DNA of 44,349 nt from Verrucomicrobiota bacterium. Lineage in GTDB: Bacteria; Verrucomicrobiota; Verrucomicrobiia; Limisphaerales; JAHDYP01. The notes under the pieces were generated by a model, which saw only the letters and a program-made list of their open reading frames with translations, searched no databases and had not been told where the DNA came from. The position numbers were made by a program, and so were the translations under genes. Of this stretch, positions 6,944 to 14,992 are shown in pieces. Within the stretch, counting starts at the first letter, position 1, and each line of letters begins with the position of its first letter. The stretch lies in contig JAHDYP010000020.1 of the NCBI GenBank assembly GCA_023383055.1, positions 1 to 44,349 of the forward strand, in the 5' to 3' direction.

Positions 6944-8050
6944 TCAGGGTTCGTTCAGTTCGTAGTGGATCCTCAGGGTATCGTCGAGGAGGTCGATGGC
7001 GGCGATGCGGAAGGGTTGGCAGCCGCGGAGGCGGTAGTATTGCGACGTGTCGGGTTGTGGGACGGTGATGAACCGGTTGCCGGGAACGACGGTGGCCGCG
7101 GGCTGATCGGCAAAGGGTCCTGAGGGATCCGTGGCCGACTGGAGTATCGGGGCATCCTGCGGGGCAGCGATCTGTTCGAGGACGGATTGGATCCAGTCGA
7201 TGCGGGTCGAGACGCGCGTGGCGTAGAACGCGCCAGATTGATCGAACGGCCGGTCGGGGTTCAAGATCCAGACATCATCGGTTTGGGTGTAGAGGCCGCC
7301 CTCGTCGAAGATGGCGGCTTCGAAACCGGCGCCGTTGGTGGAGGTGTTGTAGGGGCCGTCGACGGCGTAATTGATGCCGGCGAGTTGCCAGGTACCGTCC
7401 AGGATGAAGAGGCCGCCGGCGGAATCGCCGACGGAGAGATGGCATTCGTTGGGGCCGGCGTCGGCGGTAAAACTGACCTTGAGGAGGTCGCCGACCTTTG
7501 ATGACTCGAACAGCGCGTCTCCATCCGCGATGCTATCGACCTCGTTTTCGCCCCAGCGGATTCGGCTGTCGAAAAGGCCCCAACGCCAGCCGTTGGTTTT
7601 GTCGTTGGCGTCCCCGGTGATGACCGGTGCTCCCCGCTGCGTACCGCGGCCGATCACGACCATCGGCTTGCCGATCTCGGTTTGGTTGGTGTGGAGAATG
7701 GCGAAGTCGGGGAAAGTGCCGCAGACTTTGACAATGCGCAGGTCCGTTTCGGGATCATCGAAGAACGCGGTGCTGAGGTAGGCGATGCCATTCAGGTGGA
7801 ACGGTGCGCCCACGGAGTTGCCGACATGTTGTGCGGTCAGGAACGCATTTGATGAGATCGCCGTTCCGAGATACGCGCCCCAGCGACCCTGGAACTGCCA
7901 GCCGCTATTGGTCAGGGAACCGGTTGGTGCGGAAGTGTTATGCTCCGGATCGCCCGTGGAATAGAAAATGACGGCGTTGAGCGGGCAGCACGCGAGCCAC
8001 CCGATCAGGCAGATGGCTTGCGGAAGCCCAACAAAGCGGCGCAGGTGCAC
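6944..8050 (-). CDS. Secreted trypsin-like serine protease
   Basis: Chymotrypsin-fold (S1) peptidase, 368 residues from the GTG at 8050 (GGAG 4-5 nt upstream). A signal peptide is visible (AICLIGWLACCPLNAV). The catalytic triad can be read as H75 (LTAQHVGNS), D103 (PETDLRIVKV) and S210 (VGDSAGGLF). The C-terminus carries the short ATDPSGPF ... QYYRLRG domain shared by other exported proteins of this genome. The frame is open beyond 8050 but that stretch runs antisense into the end of recA. It is co-directional with recA, 88 nt downstream of its stop, but a dyad lies between them, so it is probably separately expressed. Substrate unknown. Confidence 0.88.
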   Translation of the reverse strand: MHLRRFVGLPQAICLIGWLACCPLNAVIFYSTGDPEHNTSAPTGSLTNSGWQFQGRWGAYLGTAISSNAFLTAQHVGNSVGAPFHLNGIAYLSTAFFDDPETDLRIVKVCGTFPDFAILHTNQTEIGKPMVVIGRGTQRGAPVITGDANDKTNGWRWGLFDSRIRWGENEVDSIADGDALFESSKVGDLLKVSFTADAGPNECHLSVGDSAGGLFILDGTWQLAGINYAVDGPYNTSTNGAGFEAAIFDEGGLYTQTDDVWILNPDRPFDQSGAFYATRVSTRIDWIQSVLEQIAAPQDAPILQSATDPSGPFADQPAATVVPGNRFITVPQPDTSQYYRLRGCQPFRIAAIDLLDDTLRIHYELNEP

Positions 8051-8114
8051 CGCACTCCAAGACGCTTCGCGACATTCGCGTCGTTCCCAGTGATCGGGCG
8101 GTGTTGGAGTGCGC
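8050..8114. repeat. Inverted repeat downstream of recA
   Basis: Arms CGCACTCCAA (8050-8059) and TTGGAGTGCG (8105-8114) are exact complements. The outer bases extend the pairing with gaps (GGTGC on the left, GGTGCTCC on the right). It could act as a transcript end for recA, but there is no T-run. The left arm includes the start codon of the protease gene. It may be a larger REP-like unit. Confidence 0.55.
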
Positions 8115-8138
8115 CGGTGCTCCAGCGCTTTCCTCGGG

Positions 8139-9200
8139 CTACGTCGGCACGACGAGGGCGCGTTTGGCGAGGATGGCATCGACGATCTGCTGTTGGAGCT
8201 CGGGTTTTTCGACGAGGGCGCGTTGGGCGGCCTCTTTGCCCTGACCAATCAACTCGCCGTTGAACTGGAGCCAGGCGCCTTTTTTGTCGACGACGCCGTT
8301 CTCGATACCGACCTCGAGAATGTTGCCCTGCTTGTTGATCCCGTGGTTAAACAGAATGTCGAACTCAGATTCGGTGAAGGGCGGGGCGACCTTGTTTTTA
8401 ACGACTTTTACGCGCACATGATTGCCGATGGCGGCGCCGGTGGCGTCTTTGAGGGTGTCTTTGCGCCGGATATCGATGCGGATACTGGCGTAGAATTTGA
8501 GGGCTTTGCCGCCGGGCGTGGTTTCGGGGTTGCCGAACATCACCCCGACCTTCTCGCGGATCTGGTTGGTGAAGATGCAGGTGGTTTTGGCTTTGGCGAG
8601 GATCGCGGTGAGTTTGCGCAGGGCCTGGCTCATGAGCCGGGCCTGCATGCCCATCGTGGCCATCCCCATTTCGCCCTCCAACTCGGAACGCGGCACGAGC
8701 GCGGCCACGGAATCGATCACGATCACATCGAGCGCGTTCGACCGGGCGAGGGTTTCGCAAATGGTGAGCGCTTCCTCGCCGCTGTCGGGCTGGGAGACCA
8801 GGAGATCGTCGAGGTTCACCCCGAGGCGTTTGGCGTAACCGGGATCGAGGGCGTGTTCGGCGTCGATGAAAGCGGCCAACCCGCCCCCTTTCTGCGCATT
8901 GGCGATGACATGGAGCATGAGGGTGGTTTTGCCGGACGATTCGGGGCCGTAGATTTCAACGACCCGACCGCGCGGGATGCCGCCGACGCCCAGGGCGAGG
9001 TCAAGCCCGAGGGCGCCGGTGGGGATGACATCGATCTTGACCTGGGCGCGGGCATCGCCGAGCCGCATGATACTTCCTTCGCCAAAGGCCTTGGTGATGG
9101 AACTGATGGCGGCGTCGAGGTCGCGTTGTCGGGTGGCGGTGACTTTGGCGGCTTCGGCTTTGGGGTCGACACTACTCTTCTCTGTGTTTTTCGGTGGCAT
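8139..9200 (-). CDS. recA: RecA recombinase
   Basis: DNA strand-exchange ATPase of homologous recombination and the SOS response. 353 residues, full length. Walker [10 protein letters not shown] starts at residue 85, Walker B VIVIDS at about 159-164, plus the RecA signature [14 protein letters not shown] and the oligomerisation N-terminus [20 protein letters not shown]. The C-terminal tail is not strongly acidic. Start: ATG at 9200 with AAGGAGT 7 nt upstream. The promoter at 9232-9260 gives a normal leader. I did not recognise a LexA box. Confidence 0.98.
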   Translation of the reverse strand: MPPKNTEKSSVDPKAEAAKVTATRQRDLDAAISSITKAFGEGSIMRLGDARAQVKIDVIPTGALGLDLALGVGGIPRGRVVEIYGPESSGKTTLMLHVIANAQKGGGLAAFIDAEHALDPGYAKRLGVNLDDLLVSQPDSGEEALTICETLARSNALDVIVIDSVAALVPRSELEGEMGMATMGMQARLMSQALRKLTAILAKAKTTCIFTNQIREKVGVMFGNPETTPGGKALKFYASIRIDIRRKDTLKDATGAAIGNHVRVKVVKNKVAPPFTESEFDILFNHGINKQGNILEVGIENGVVDKKGAWLQFNGELIGQGKEAAQRALVEKPELQQQIVDAILAKRALVVPT

Positions 9201-9231
9201 AAGCGGTACTCCTTACAGTCGCGTTTCGGCT

Positions 9232-9260
9232 TTTCTAGTCGAGTCGACCGGGCAAGTCAA
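9232..9260 (-). promoter_or_regulatory. recA promoter
   Basis: TTGACT (9255-9260), 17 bp, TAGAAA (9232-9237) on the minus strand, about 25 nt of leader before the AAGGAGT ribosome binding site and ATG. Confidence 0.65.
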
Positions 9261-9400
9261 CGGATGGTTTTCGGGTGGGCGCAATCCGGGGGGCGATCCG
9301 GTTCTCTGAATTGGCTTCTCTCGATCCGCCTGGCGGGCTAATAGTAGGTCGCGATTGGACTATGGATTGGTTAATCGAACACGAGCAAAAGAGAACGCAT

Positions 9401-9871
9401 ATGGCAAAGAGAGCATCGACCCCTTCGAAACAAGAGCGGCAATTAAGCGAGAGCCTGAACCAGGTCCTGGCGGACTCCTACGCGTTGATGGCGCTGACGC
9501 ATCTGGCGCATTGGAACGTCGAAGGCCCCGGATTCTTCGCCTTGCATACGGCGTTTCAAACGCAGTACGAGGAGCTGTTCACCGCGATCGACGAAATTGC
9601 CGAGCGCATCCGCGCCCGGGGCGCCTACGCCATCGGCGGCCTGGGCAACCTGGCCAAGGCTGCCGAGATGAAGGAATTCACCTCGCCGCTGGCCCAGGAG
9701 GAGTATGTCCGCCTGCTGTTGAAAGCGAACGACAAGCTGGTCGCCGATGCCGCCGAGGCCCGTGACCTGGCGGGGGCGGCCAACGATCCCGAGACCCAGG
9801 ATTTGATGATCGAGCGGATCACGCTTCACCAGAAAACGATCTGGATGCTCAAGAGTTTCCTCAAGAGCTGA
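9401..9871 (+). CDS. dps: Dps-family ferritin-like DNA/iron-protection protein
   Basis: Forms dodecamers that oxidise and store iron with peroxide and may coat DNA. 156 residues from the ATG at 9401. Dps signature: ALTHLAHWNVEGPGFFALHTAF. Ferroxidase ligands by family spacing: H37, H49, D64 and E68 are present. The position usually held by an aspartate four residues after the second histidine is Q53. The C-terminal helices are complete. It is transcribed divergently from recA. The frame is open upstream to 9275, but those residues do not belong to the fold. Confidence 0.95.
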   Translation: MAKRASTPSKQERQLSESLNQVLADSYALMALTHLAHWNVEGPGFFALHTAFQTQYEELFTAIDEIAERIRARGAYAIGGLGNLAKAAEMKEFTSPLAQEEYVRLLLKANDKLVADAAEARDLAGAANDPETQDLMIERITLHQKTIWMLKSFLKS

Positions 9872-9921
9872 ACCGCGGATGAGCGCTTAAGTTTCACTGC
9901 GAACGTGGTACACAAGGCTGT

Positions 9922-10110
9922 ATGACAGAGACGCTGACCGTCCGACTTCCGGCGGCTTTGGCGCGCGATCTAAAGGCCCAGGCCAGGGCTGAAAGGACGA
10001 ATCCCACCGAGGTATTGCGCCGGGCGGCGGATCAAATCGTTTCCCGAAGTGGACTATGTGTTTGTGTCGTGACGACGGTTGACCGTTTGATTCAGTTGCG
10101 GTTCGGGTGA
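9922..10110 (+). CDS. Orphan ribbon-helix-helix antitoxin-like protein
   Basis: The first 45 residues (ETLTVRLPAALARDLKAQAR ... NPTEVLRRAADQIV) look like a CopG/RHH DNA-binding domain. The rest (SRSGLCVCVVTTVD) does not resemble an antitoxin tail, and no toxin gene follows. The end overlaps the convergent gene by 19 nt. It is probably a relic of a toxin-antitoxin pair, or a small regulator. Confidence 0.55.
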   Translation: MTETLTVRLPAALARDLKAQARAERTNPTEVLRRAADQIVSRSGLCVCVVTTVDRLIQLRFG

Positions 10111-11678
10111 TCCAGTGCCAGCCGGGGATCGGCCAGGTCGAGGCGGTACATGATTTGATTGTAATCGTAACGCGGGGTGGTGTCGGGGTTGCCTGAGAAG
10201 GTGTTGACGTAGGTTCCCTCGAAGTAGATCAGGCGCCCGTCCGCCTGGTCGAAGAACGGGTGGTGGACGGGGTTGTAGAAGCTGTAGCGTTCGTGCGTTA
10301 CGATTTTGCGCGCCCGCAGCCACGGGCCCGTCAGCTCGGGCGCTTCGGAATACCACACTTCGCCGAGGTTTGACGTGCCGCCCAACTGAGTGGCGATCAG
10401 CACCCATTGCTTCCGGTAATCGTTCCAATTCACCGAGCCCCGCTGCAATCGGATGCGCTCCCCGGACTCGACATCCACGGGCAAGTAACGGGCTTCCTCC
10501 GGGCGGATCGCGCCGGCTTTCAGGAGTTTTTGTTCGATCTCGGGATCGACCGGGCGGACGTCCGCGCGCCAGGCATAATCCAGCGCCCCTTGGGCATCGC
10601 GTCGCACGCGGAGGGCGGCCGGATCATCATCCGGTTCCAGGCAGGTCCAGGCCTCATAACGCGTCGGGTCGAGGACCGCATCGAGCTGGGCCCGCACGCG
10701 GACGGTGGGGAACACTTCGCCGAGGTGGAAGCACTCGACGCCATTCACCGTGTGTCGGAGCGGATGGGCTTGAGCCGGGAAGCGCCACAATTCCTCGAGC
10801 TCAAGGTCCTTGACCCGCTCGAACTCCTCCCGGGTGTCGTGGTAGATCGCGAGGCCGTGTCCGAGCATCTTATGGAGCGATTCCATGTGCGCGAAGTGGC
10901 AGACAAGGCGTTCGCGACCGGTATGATCGGGAACGGCCAGGAAGCCATCGGCCCAGATCAAACCACGTTCCACGCCGAGTCGGCAGACGGGGCGGCTGAA
11001 ACCGTCGGCGTCGGTGAAGTAATTGAAATCGACGCCCTGAGCGGGATCGAGCCCGCCGCGGCCGGGCAATGCGGAGGTGGCGCCCGCCATCCAGAAATGG
11101 CCGAGCGGATAGCTCATGCGGGAAGTGTCGCCCCAGAACCAGAAGAGTCGGGCGCGATAAGGCACGGCAAAAGCCGAGTCTTGTCCCGCGACTTTGCCGC
11201 TGCCGAGGGGCGCCGCCAGTGGCGTTGGCTCGCCCAACAGCACGCTGTCGCGGTAGATGCCCTCGCCGGTCAACCGATACAGGCGCTCCGCGATGCTCAG
11301 GCGTTTGAGCCGGATGATGGCCTTTGCGCCGGCGATGGGCGTGAGCCGCTGGCCGGCGTTGCCGAAGCCGTCTTTGGGGTGTTCATAACCGTGGCTGCGC
11401 ACGAAGAAGTAAACCGGTTGCGCCATGAGACCGGGCTCGAAGAAGGCCACGCGGCCGGCGCTGTCGGTGACATAGCGGAGATGGTTGACCGTTTCGAGTT
11501 CGACCAGGGGGATACCGCGGCTCGTTTGGTCGTCCACCACCTGGATCTGGAAGAACAGGTTGGCGGGCGGGAGCGTGGTTTTGGGGTCGATCGTCGGCGC
11601 GGGTTGGCTTGCGGTGGGGAGGATACCCGCGAACAGGGCGAGAAGTGCGGGCCAGAGCGGGCCGGCGAGGATGCGCAT
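10092..11678 (-). CDS. Secreted protein, probable beta-propeller, function unknown
   Basis: 528 residues from the ATG at 11678, where a typical signal peptide begins (MRILAGPLWPALLALFAGIL). An N-terminal region with the pattern of a carboxypeptidase-regulatory-like domain (VDDQTSRGIPLVELETVN ... TDSAGRVAFFE) leads into a long body with motifs such as LFWFWGDTSR, IWADGFLAVPD, EVWYSEAPELTGPW and SFYNPVHHPFFDQADGRLIYFEGTY. These recall five-bladed propeller glycoside hydrolase or DUF4185-like proteins, but I cannot assign a family. Upstream in-frame residues (to 11864) lack any signal and were excluded. It may act on polysaccharide outside the cytoplasm. Confidence 0.75.
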   Translation of the reverse strand: MRILAGPLWPALLALFAGILPTASQPAPTIDPKTTLPPANLFFQIQVVDDQTSRGIPLVELETVNHLRYVTDSAGRVAFFEPGLMAQPVYFFVRSHGYEHPKDGFGNAGQRLTPIAGAKAIIRLKRLSIAERLYRLTGEGIYRDSVLLGEPTPLAAPLGSGKVAGQDSAFAVPYRARLFWFWGDTSRMSYPLGHFWMAGATSALPGRGGLDPAQGVDFNYFTDADGFSRPVCRLGVERGLIWADGFLAVPDHTGRERLVCHFAHMESLHKMLGHGLAIYHDTREEFERVKDLELEELWRFPAQAHPLRHTVNGVECFHLGEVFPTVRVRAQLDAVLDPTRYEAWTCLEPDDDPAALRVRRDAQGALDYAWRADVRPVDPEIEQKLLKAGAIRPEEARYLPVDVESGERIRLQRGSVNWNDYRKQWVLIATQLGGTSNLGEVWYSEAPELTGPWLRARKIVTHERYSFYNPVHHPFFDQADGRLIYFEGTYVNTFSGNPDTTPRYDYNQIMYRLDLADPRLALDHPNRN

Positions 11679-11901
11679 GGGGCGAGCTTGAAGCCGGAAC
11701 GGGCGGGTAATCAAGCGCGGCGTGGTGGAGGGACGCCGGTATGGAATTCGGTCTGCACCGCTCTGGTGCGGGGGCACGGTCTCGAATTTCCGTTCGCAGA
11801 CTTCGGATCCGAAATCCTGGATTGCGATGCCGGAGGTGTTTGGGCAATCTCCAGGCTGATTCACCGTGAGATCGCTTCATGCCAGATGCTGGTCGGGTGT
11901 G

Positions 11902-12645
11902 ATGCTGGGGGCATTGGGTCTTCTGCTTTGGACGGCTTGTGGGACGATTGACGGCACGCTGCATGTGCCGCCGAGCGTGCTGGGGGCGGTCTTCGTGGGT
12001 AACGCGGCGTGTGCCGAGTGTCATGCGGAGTAAACGCGGGTTTTTGCCGGCAGTGTTCATGGCCGGTATTATCGGGAGGACTCGTTTGAGATGGCGGGGC
12101 AGACCGGTTGCGAATCGTGCCACGGACCCGGAAGCCGGCATGTGGCGGCGGCGGGCGCCCGCGATCTGATCGTCAATCCGGGCCGCGATCCGGCCACGTG
12201 CTTTCAGTGTCACCTTTCCACGCACGCGGAGTTCAACCTGCCGCAGCGACATCCGGTGCTCGAGGGCCGCATGCGTTGTGGCGACTGTCATGATCCGCAC
12301 GGTCAGGACATTCGCAAGCCCGCGGGTGGGTTGGCCATGGCCAGGTTGAACGAAAGCTGCGCCGCATGTCACCGTGATCAGACGCGTCCCTTTGTCTATG
12401 AGCATGAGGCCCTGCGCGAGGGATGCGTCTCCTGCCATCAACCGCATGGTTCGATCAACGCCAAGCTCATCCTCCAGCGCGACGCGAACCTCTGTTTGAA
12501 GTGCCATGCCCAGATCCAGCAGGGCGGCGGCGTTCTGATCGGCAAGACCGATCACAGCCAACTGCTGCGTCTGGGCGGTTGCTGGTCCGCGGGTTGCCAC
12601 ACCGCGGTTCACGGTTCGAACATCAACCCCAAGATGCTCTATTAG
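11902..12645 (+). pseudogene. Octaheme c-type cytochrome (DmsE/MtrA-like), interrupted by a stop
   Basis: Periplasmic multiheme electron carrier. From the ATG at 11902 the frame encodes a lipoprotein-like leader (LGLLLWTAC) and the first heme site CAECH, then a TAA at 12031-12033, then continues in the same frame without further damage to 12645. Heme sites in order: CAECH, CESCH, CFQCH, CGDCH, CAACH, CVSCH, CLKCH, and a final CWSAGCH (CX4CH) in the context HTAVHGSNINP, which is typical of DmsE/MtrA-type electron conduits. One substitution would restore the gene. An internal ATG at 12091 would give an open but leaderless-secretion product lacking export. It is followed 19 nt later by a cytochrome-porin gene, also broken. 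Confidence 0.85.
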
Positions 12646-12664
12646 CGCGCACCGGCCAACCTGC

Positions 12665-14682
12665 TTGCGGCTGCCGTCGACCCGCTGGACGGCGCGGGGC
12701 GGGTTGCTGCTGTTGCTGGGAACCGTGTGGCCGGCGGCAGCCCAGGAGGTCGATGTCGCGCGGTTGCCCCCGGCGGCGGAGATCACGGTCGGGTTCGACC
12801 GTGACATTCGACCGATCTTCGAGAGCGCCTGTTACCGCTGCCATTCCGGGGAGCGCCCGCGGAGCCGCTACAGCCTGGCTGACCGCGAGTCCGCGGTGCG
12901 CGGAGGAGCGGTGGGTGTGGCGATTATCCCGGGCGACAGCGAGCGGAGTCCGCTCATTCATTACGTGGCACGCCTGGTTGAAGGCATGGAGATGCCGCCT
13001 TCGAGCCGGGACGAGCCGTTATCGCCGGAGCAGGTTGCCTTGCTCCGGGCGTGGATTGACCAGGGCGCGGCGTATGAGGGCACGGGCGGGGAGGCTTCGG
13101 CTCCTCCGATGAAGCTGGTTTCGACCTTGTCGTTTCAGTGGTTCAGCGTAAGGGGCAACGAGGCTAAATTCCGTGAGACCGTCGGGAGGCCCGACGGTTT
13201 TGCCGGCGGCATTCAGGATTTCGAGTGGGACCAGGCATTGGGGGACGATCGCAAGGTGACGGTGGCCGGTCGCGTGCTGCCCGGGTTGGAGGATTACGAG
13301 ATCGCGTTGGCTTACGAGCGGACGGACGTTGGGTTTGTGCGCGGGGGTTACACCCAGTATCGGCGCTGGTTCGACGGTGTGGGGGGGTATTATGCGCCGT
13401 TCGGGGTGGGGGCTTACGAACTGGACGCCGATTCCTTGCATGTCGACACCCGTCGGGCCTGGTTCGAGCTGGGTTTGGATCGGCCGGACCTGCCGCGGAT
13501 CACCGTGGGCTACGAGTATCTGGTGCGCGAGGGCGAACGATCCACGCTGCAGTGGGGGATGGTGGTCGATCCGGCTACGTTCGATGCGCGCGCCATTTAT
13601 CCGGCCGCCAAACAGGTCAACGAGTGCAGGTGATCCGGTTGGACCTTCGCCATGAAGTCGCCGGCATCGGGATCGAGGACAACTTCCGCGGTGAATTTGC
13701 CGACCTGCGCAGCCGGCGGACCAACGTGGACGGATACACCCTGGGCGCCGCCCGGCCGGACCTTGTCACCCGGTATCAGGATGGGTTCCGCTATTTCGAG
13801 GGCGCCAACACCCTGCGGCTCGAGCGAGCGATCAGCGACTGGTGCTATGTCAGCGGCGGATACCTCTACTCGAACCTCGACGGGGAAGCCAGTTTCAGCA
13901 GCGAGAGCTACCTCCCCGGCGATCCGACTCTCGGCCCGTTCGCGGGCGATTACGCGGATGAACTGGTATTGCGTCGCGAGGCCAATGTTCTCAACCTCAA
14001 CACGCAGCTGGGTCCCTGGCAGAAGCTGACCTTGTCCGCGGGCGTGCAGGCCGATTGGACCCACCAGGAAGGGTTTGGCAACGCCAACCTCGGAGGCTTC
14101 GTCAGCCCCCTCGACGCCAACCTGAACCGGCAGGCCACTTCCGAACAGCTCAATCTCCGATTCACCGGGTTCCCCTTTGCGGTGCTTCACGCCGTGGCCC
14201 GGCTGCAGCAGGAGAAGCTTGACCAGTTCGAACAGCAAACCCTCACGGACGGCTTCGATGACGCGCGCGATTTCCTCCGTGACACCGATGCCCGTTCGGA
14301 TCTCTGGGAGGCGCGCGCCGGTTTTACCGTCTCGCCCTGGACCTTTCTCGCCCTCGATGCCGGCTACCGTCACACGGCCCGCGACACGGACTTCGATCAC
14401 TCGCGCGATTTCGACGGTTCCCCCCAGCCCGGCAACGGTTACCCGGCGTTCATTCTGGCCCGCGACGTGGGCACCGACGAAGTCCAGGCCCGGGTGGTCT
14501 GGCGCACGACTGCCTGGCTCAAGACTACCTTCAAATACCAGCATATCGACACCCGCCTGGACACGCTGACGGCGCCCTGGATTACACGGCGCACGGGATC
14601 CTGGCGGGACTCAGCAAACGCATTCCGTGAGGGTCCGCTGTTCCGGCGGGCCTCGGAGAGTGTGCTCCCGAACATCGCCTAA
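12665..14682 (+). pseudogene. Cytochrome c - outer-membrane porin fusion (MtrB-like), frameshifted and truncated
   Basis: It begins with a TTG at 12665 and a signal peptide, then a planctomycete-type monoheme domain: FDRDIRPIFESACYRCHSGE (heme CYRCH near residues 56-60) ending with MEMPP ... LLRAWIDQGA. After about 13110 it becomes an outer-membrane beta-barrel of alternating strands (PioB/MtrB-like). At 13622-13633 the frame ends (AAKQVNECR stop), while the barrel continues in the next frame (VIRLDLRHEVAGIG). Adding one base after AACGAG joins them as NEVQVIRLD. The second part runs to about 14585, after which homology-like sequence stops and a short tail of another kind closes at 14682. Barrels of this family are normally longer, so the C-terminus is lost. 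Confidence 0.8.
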
Positions 14683-14992
14683 GGAAATGGGCGCCGCATG
14701 GAGTCTGACTGCGGAACCTTCTTCGAATCGGCAGAATCGTCGGTTTGAAGGTGAATACTTGCCTTCAGTTGAGCCAAAGGACGGAAGCGATGTCAGTGGG
14801 AGCAGGGCAACGCGGCTGGCACTCGTGGAAAGGGTGGCGTTCTTGGTAAGGAGATTAATTGAACACGCTTGATCTGGATTAAGTGCGGGACTTAAGACGC
14901 TCGGAAAATCTCCAAACTCCAGCGACCACATTTTATGTCGCATATGCGACATAAAATGTGGTCGGAGGGACGGCGTGGCCCGTGGTCAAGGG
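14683..14992. other. Gene-free stretch after the broken porin
   Basis: No supported gene. It lies between two convergent genes and contains the second large palindrome at 14923-14964. The first 200 bases may be left over from whatever removed the end of the porin gene. Confidence 0.5.
14923..14964. repeat. Perfect 42-bp palindrome, copy 2
   Basis: Self-complementary over 42 bp, with the centre ATGTCGCATATGCGACAT identical to copy 1 (685-730). The outer arms differ from copy 1 (CGACCACA here, GACGTCCCGA there) yet pair perfectly with each other. CTCC and GAGG just outside extend the dyad with a small mismatch. Confidence 0.9.

Noticed and set aside
8109..9341. Plus-strand open frame opposite recA
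   Set aside because: Shadow of recA. The minus strand encodes complete RecA with Walker motifs.
10407..11951. Plus-strand open frame opposite the secreted protein
   Set aside because: Shadow. The minus strand begins with a clear signal peptide and is well ordered.
12031..12033. TAA in the cytochrome considered as recoding
   Set aside because: TAA is not used for selenocysteine or pyrrolysine and no recoding hairpin is visible, so mutation or read error is simpler.
13622..13633. Porin frame break considered as programmed frameshift
   Set aside because: No slippery heptamer with a downstream structure. One missing base gives a natural reading (NEVQVIRLD).
14627..14872. Plus-strand frame after the porin, considered as the missing barrel end
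   Set aside because: Arg/Ser/Glu-rich with no strand pattern or terminal aromatic, so it is not a barrel terminus.
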